DNA of 42,551 bases from positions 1 to 42,551 of the forward strand of contig NZ_JAKVTW010000026.1 in the NCBI RefSeq assembly GCF_022489065.1, in the 5' to 3' direction. Positions 42,078-42,551 of this stretch are shown here, piece after piece (the first letter of the stretch is position 1; each line of letters opens with the position of its first letter). This stretch comes from Vreelandella neptunia (lineage in GTDB: Bacteria > Pseudomonadota > Gammaproteobacteria > Pseudomonadales > Halomonadaceae). Both the position numbers and the translations under genes were made by a program. The notes beneath the pieces were generated by a model. The model did not search any database and was not told the DNA's origin. It worked only from the letters and a program-made list of their open reading frames with translations.

Positions 42078-42212
42078 AGTCGGTCTCCTTTGCGGTGTGG
42101 TTTGTGCAAAACCACTGTAGGGACCTGAGACCCGGCTATGACCACCAGCTGCGCTATTTGCGGCTGCGCAGGCGGTCATAGCCTCTAAATCAGCATCATT
42201 CCGAAGGTGTTA
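42078..42212 (-). ncRNA. Candidate bridge-RNA (left-end noncoding) region of the IS110 element
   Basis: IS110 elements express a structured bridge RNA from a noncoding end; in the IS110 group it lies 5' of the transposase gene. Here the 135 bases upstream of the ATG contain a strong two-part hairpin at 42137-42180: TATGACC pairs with GGTCATA, and inside it CTGCGC pairs with GCGCAG around an 11-base loop. Target- and donor-binding loops cannot be assigned without the element's exact ends. Confidence 0.4.
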
Positions 42213-42551
42213 CGGGACAGAGTTCACCAGCAAGGCTATTCTGAAGTGGGCCAACGACAACAAGGTCGAGTGGCATTACATCGACCCCGGCAAGCCGCAA
42301 CAGAACGGTTACATCGAGTCATTCAACGGCAGCCTCCGCGATGAATGCCTCAACGAAGAGATCTTCGACAGCCTGACCGACGCCCGCCGAACGCTGGCCC
42401 TCTGGCGCTACGATTACAACAACGTCAGGCCGCATTCATCGCTCGGCAACAAGACCCCCGCAGAAGCGCGCCGAGCGCTTGAGCTAGCAGAAGCGCGCCG
42501 AGCGCTTGAGCTACTTGATGGCATCGCGCCCGGCGCGCTTGCCACACCCGA
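42213..42551 (+). pseudogene. IS3-family transposase (OrfB), C-terminal part, open at the window edge
   Basis: The frame that begins GGGACAGAG at 42214 encodes the end of an IS3/IS407-type integrase domain: GTEFTSKAILKWANDN, then YIDPGKPQQNGYIESFNGS with the final catalytic Glu, and the C-terminal RYDYNNVRPHSSLGNKTPAEARRA. The first part of the gene, with the other two acidic residues, is missing; the sequence starts at the IS110 joint. The frame is open to the last base of the window. A 27-base tandem duplication lies near the C-terminus. Confidence 0.85.
42460..42513 (+). repeat. 27-bp perfect tandem duplication in the IS3 transposase tail
   Basis: Bases 42460-42486 are repeated exactly at 42487-42513 (unit starts GCAGAAGCGCGCCGAGC and ends GAGCTA). 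The unit is nine codons, so it duplicates AEARRALEL in frame. It may be replication slippage at a short GCGC-rich repeat. Confidence 0.9.

Larger units (their letters stand above)
40811..42212 (-). mobile_element. IS110-family insertion sequence inserted in an IS3-family gene
   Basis: The IS110-type transposase and about 135 bases upstream of it separate the Pot operon from an IS3-type transposase tail that starts abruptly at about 42213. IS110 elements have no terminal inverted repeats and make no target duplications, so the exact ends cannot be set from one copy. The left end is probably between 40720 and 40811. Confidence 0.65.

Noticed and set aside
1..42551. CRISPR arrays, tRNA or rRNA genes
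   Set aside because: No regularly spaced repeats, cloverleaf-like sequences or rRNA stretches were noticed on either strand when reading by eye.

Overview
The window looks like part of a repABC plasmid or chromid from a Rhodobacterales (Roseobacter/Paracoccus-type) alphaproteobacterium. The basis is a full repA-repB-repC replicon at 26503-30006 with palindromic sites and a counter-transcribed RNA, high GC in the catabolic genes, and accessory plasmid genes typical of this group (tyrosine recombinase, DUF1403, a likely scpB remnant). No chromosomal housekeeping operon, rRNA or tRNA was seen. Family names come from recognising protein sequences by eye; no database search was possible.

Layout. 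(1) 1-237 is the left end of an IS6-family element pointing out of the window, followed by an IS21 istA remnant. (2) 658-8602 is a peptide/amide utilisation block: a serine beta-lactamase-like hydrolase on the minus strand, then a plus-strand operon of family 5 solute-binding protein, two Dpp/Opp-type permeases, an M20 hydrolase and a double-NBD ATPase. (3) 8651-9057 is a scar of two abutting IS6 ends and an IS630 transposase tail. (4) 9103-25294 is a C2-acid assimilation block. A GntR/FCD regulator faces a serine-glyoxylate-type aminotransferase and a tripartite tricarboxylate transporter (TctC, TctB, TctA). Next come a GlcD-GlcF-type FAD/Fe-S 2-hydroxyacid dehydrogenase fusion and four genes matching the beta-hydroxyaspartate cycle (bhcA, bhcB, bhcC, bhcD). 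A damaged GAPDH-like gene and an NADP-malic enzyme fused to a phosphotransacetylase-like domain close the block. (5) 25330-26158 is an intact IS6-family element, inverted relative to the copy at the left edge, so the two bracket about 25 kb of catabolic genes. (6) 26159-30032 is the replicon.

(7) 30074-32250 is a decaying plasmid-maintenance stretch: a tyrosine recombinase with two frameshifts, a dif-like inverted repeat just upstream of it, a broken DUF1403 gene and a possible scpB stub. (8) 32317-40355 is a tightly packed operon that I cannot assign to a known pathway: IclR regulator, a 572-residue protein of unknown family, a DUF3726-like protein, an M19 dipeptidase homologue that lacks three metal ligands, and a Pot-type (polyamine-like) ABC importer with a Tat-exported binding protein. 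(9) 40811-42551 is an IS110-family element, its transposase split by a small palindromic insertion, sitting in an IS3-family transposase remnant.

Working model (inference). The 9-25 kb block would import or oxidise a C2/2-hydroxy acid to glyoxylate, condense glyoxylate and glycine through the beta-hydroxyaspartate cycle to oxaloacetate without carbon loss, and draw off C4 acid by malic enzyme. Its regulator is GntR type; the IclR-type regulator (BhcR) described beside bhc genes in Paracoccus is not adjacent. The 32-40 kb operon would import a cationic or amino-acid-like compound and process it with the M19 homologue and two uncharacterised proteins; it is the best candidate here for an undescribed system.
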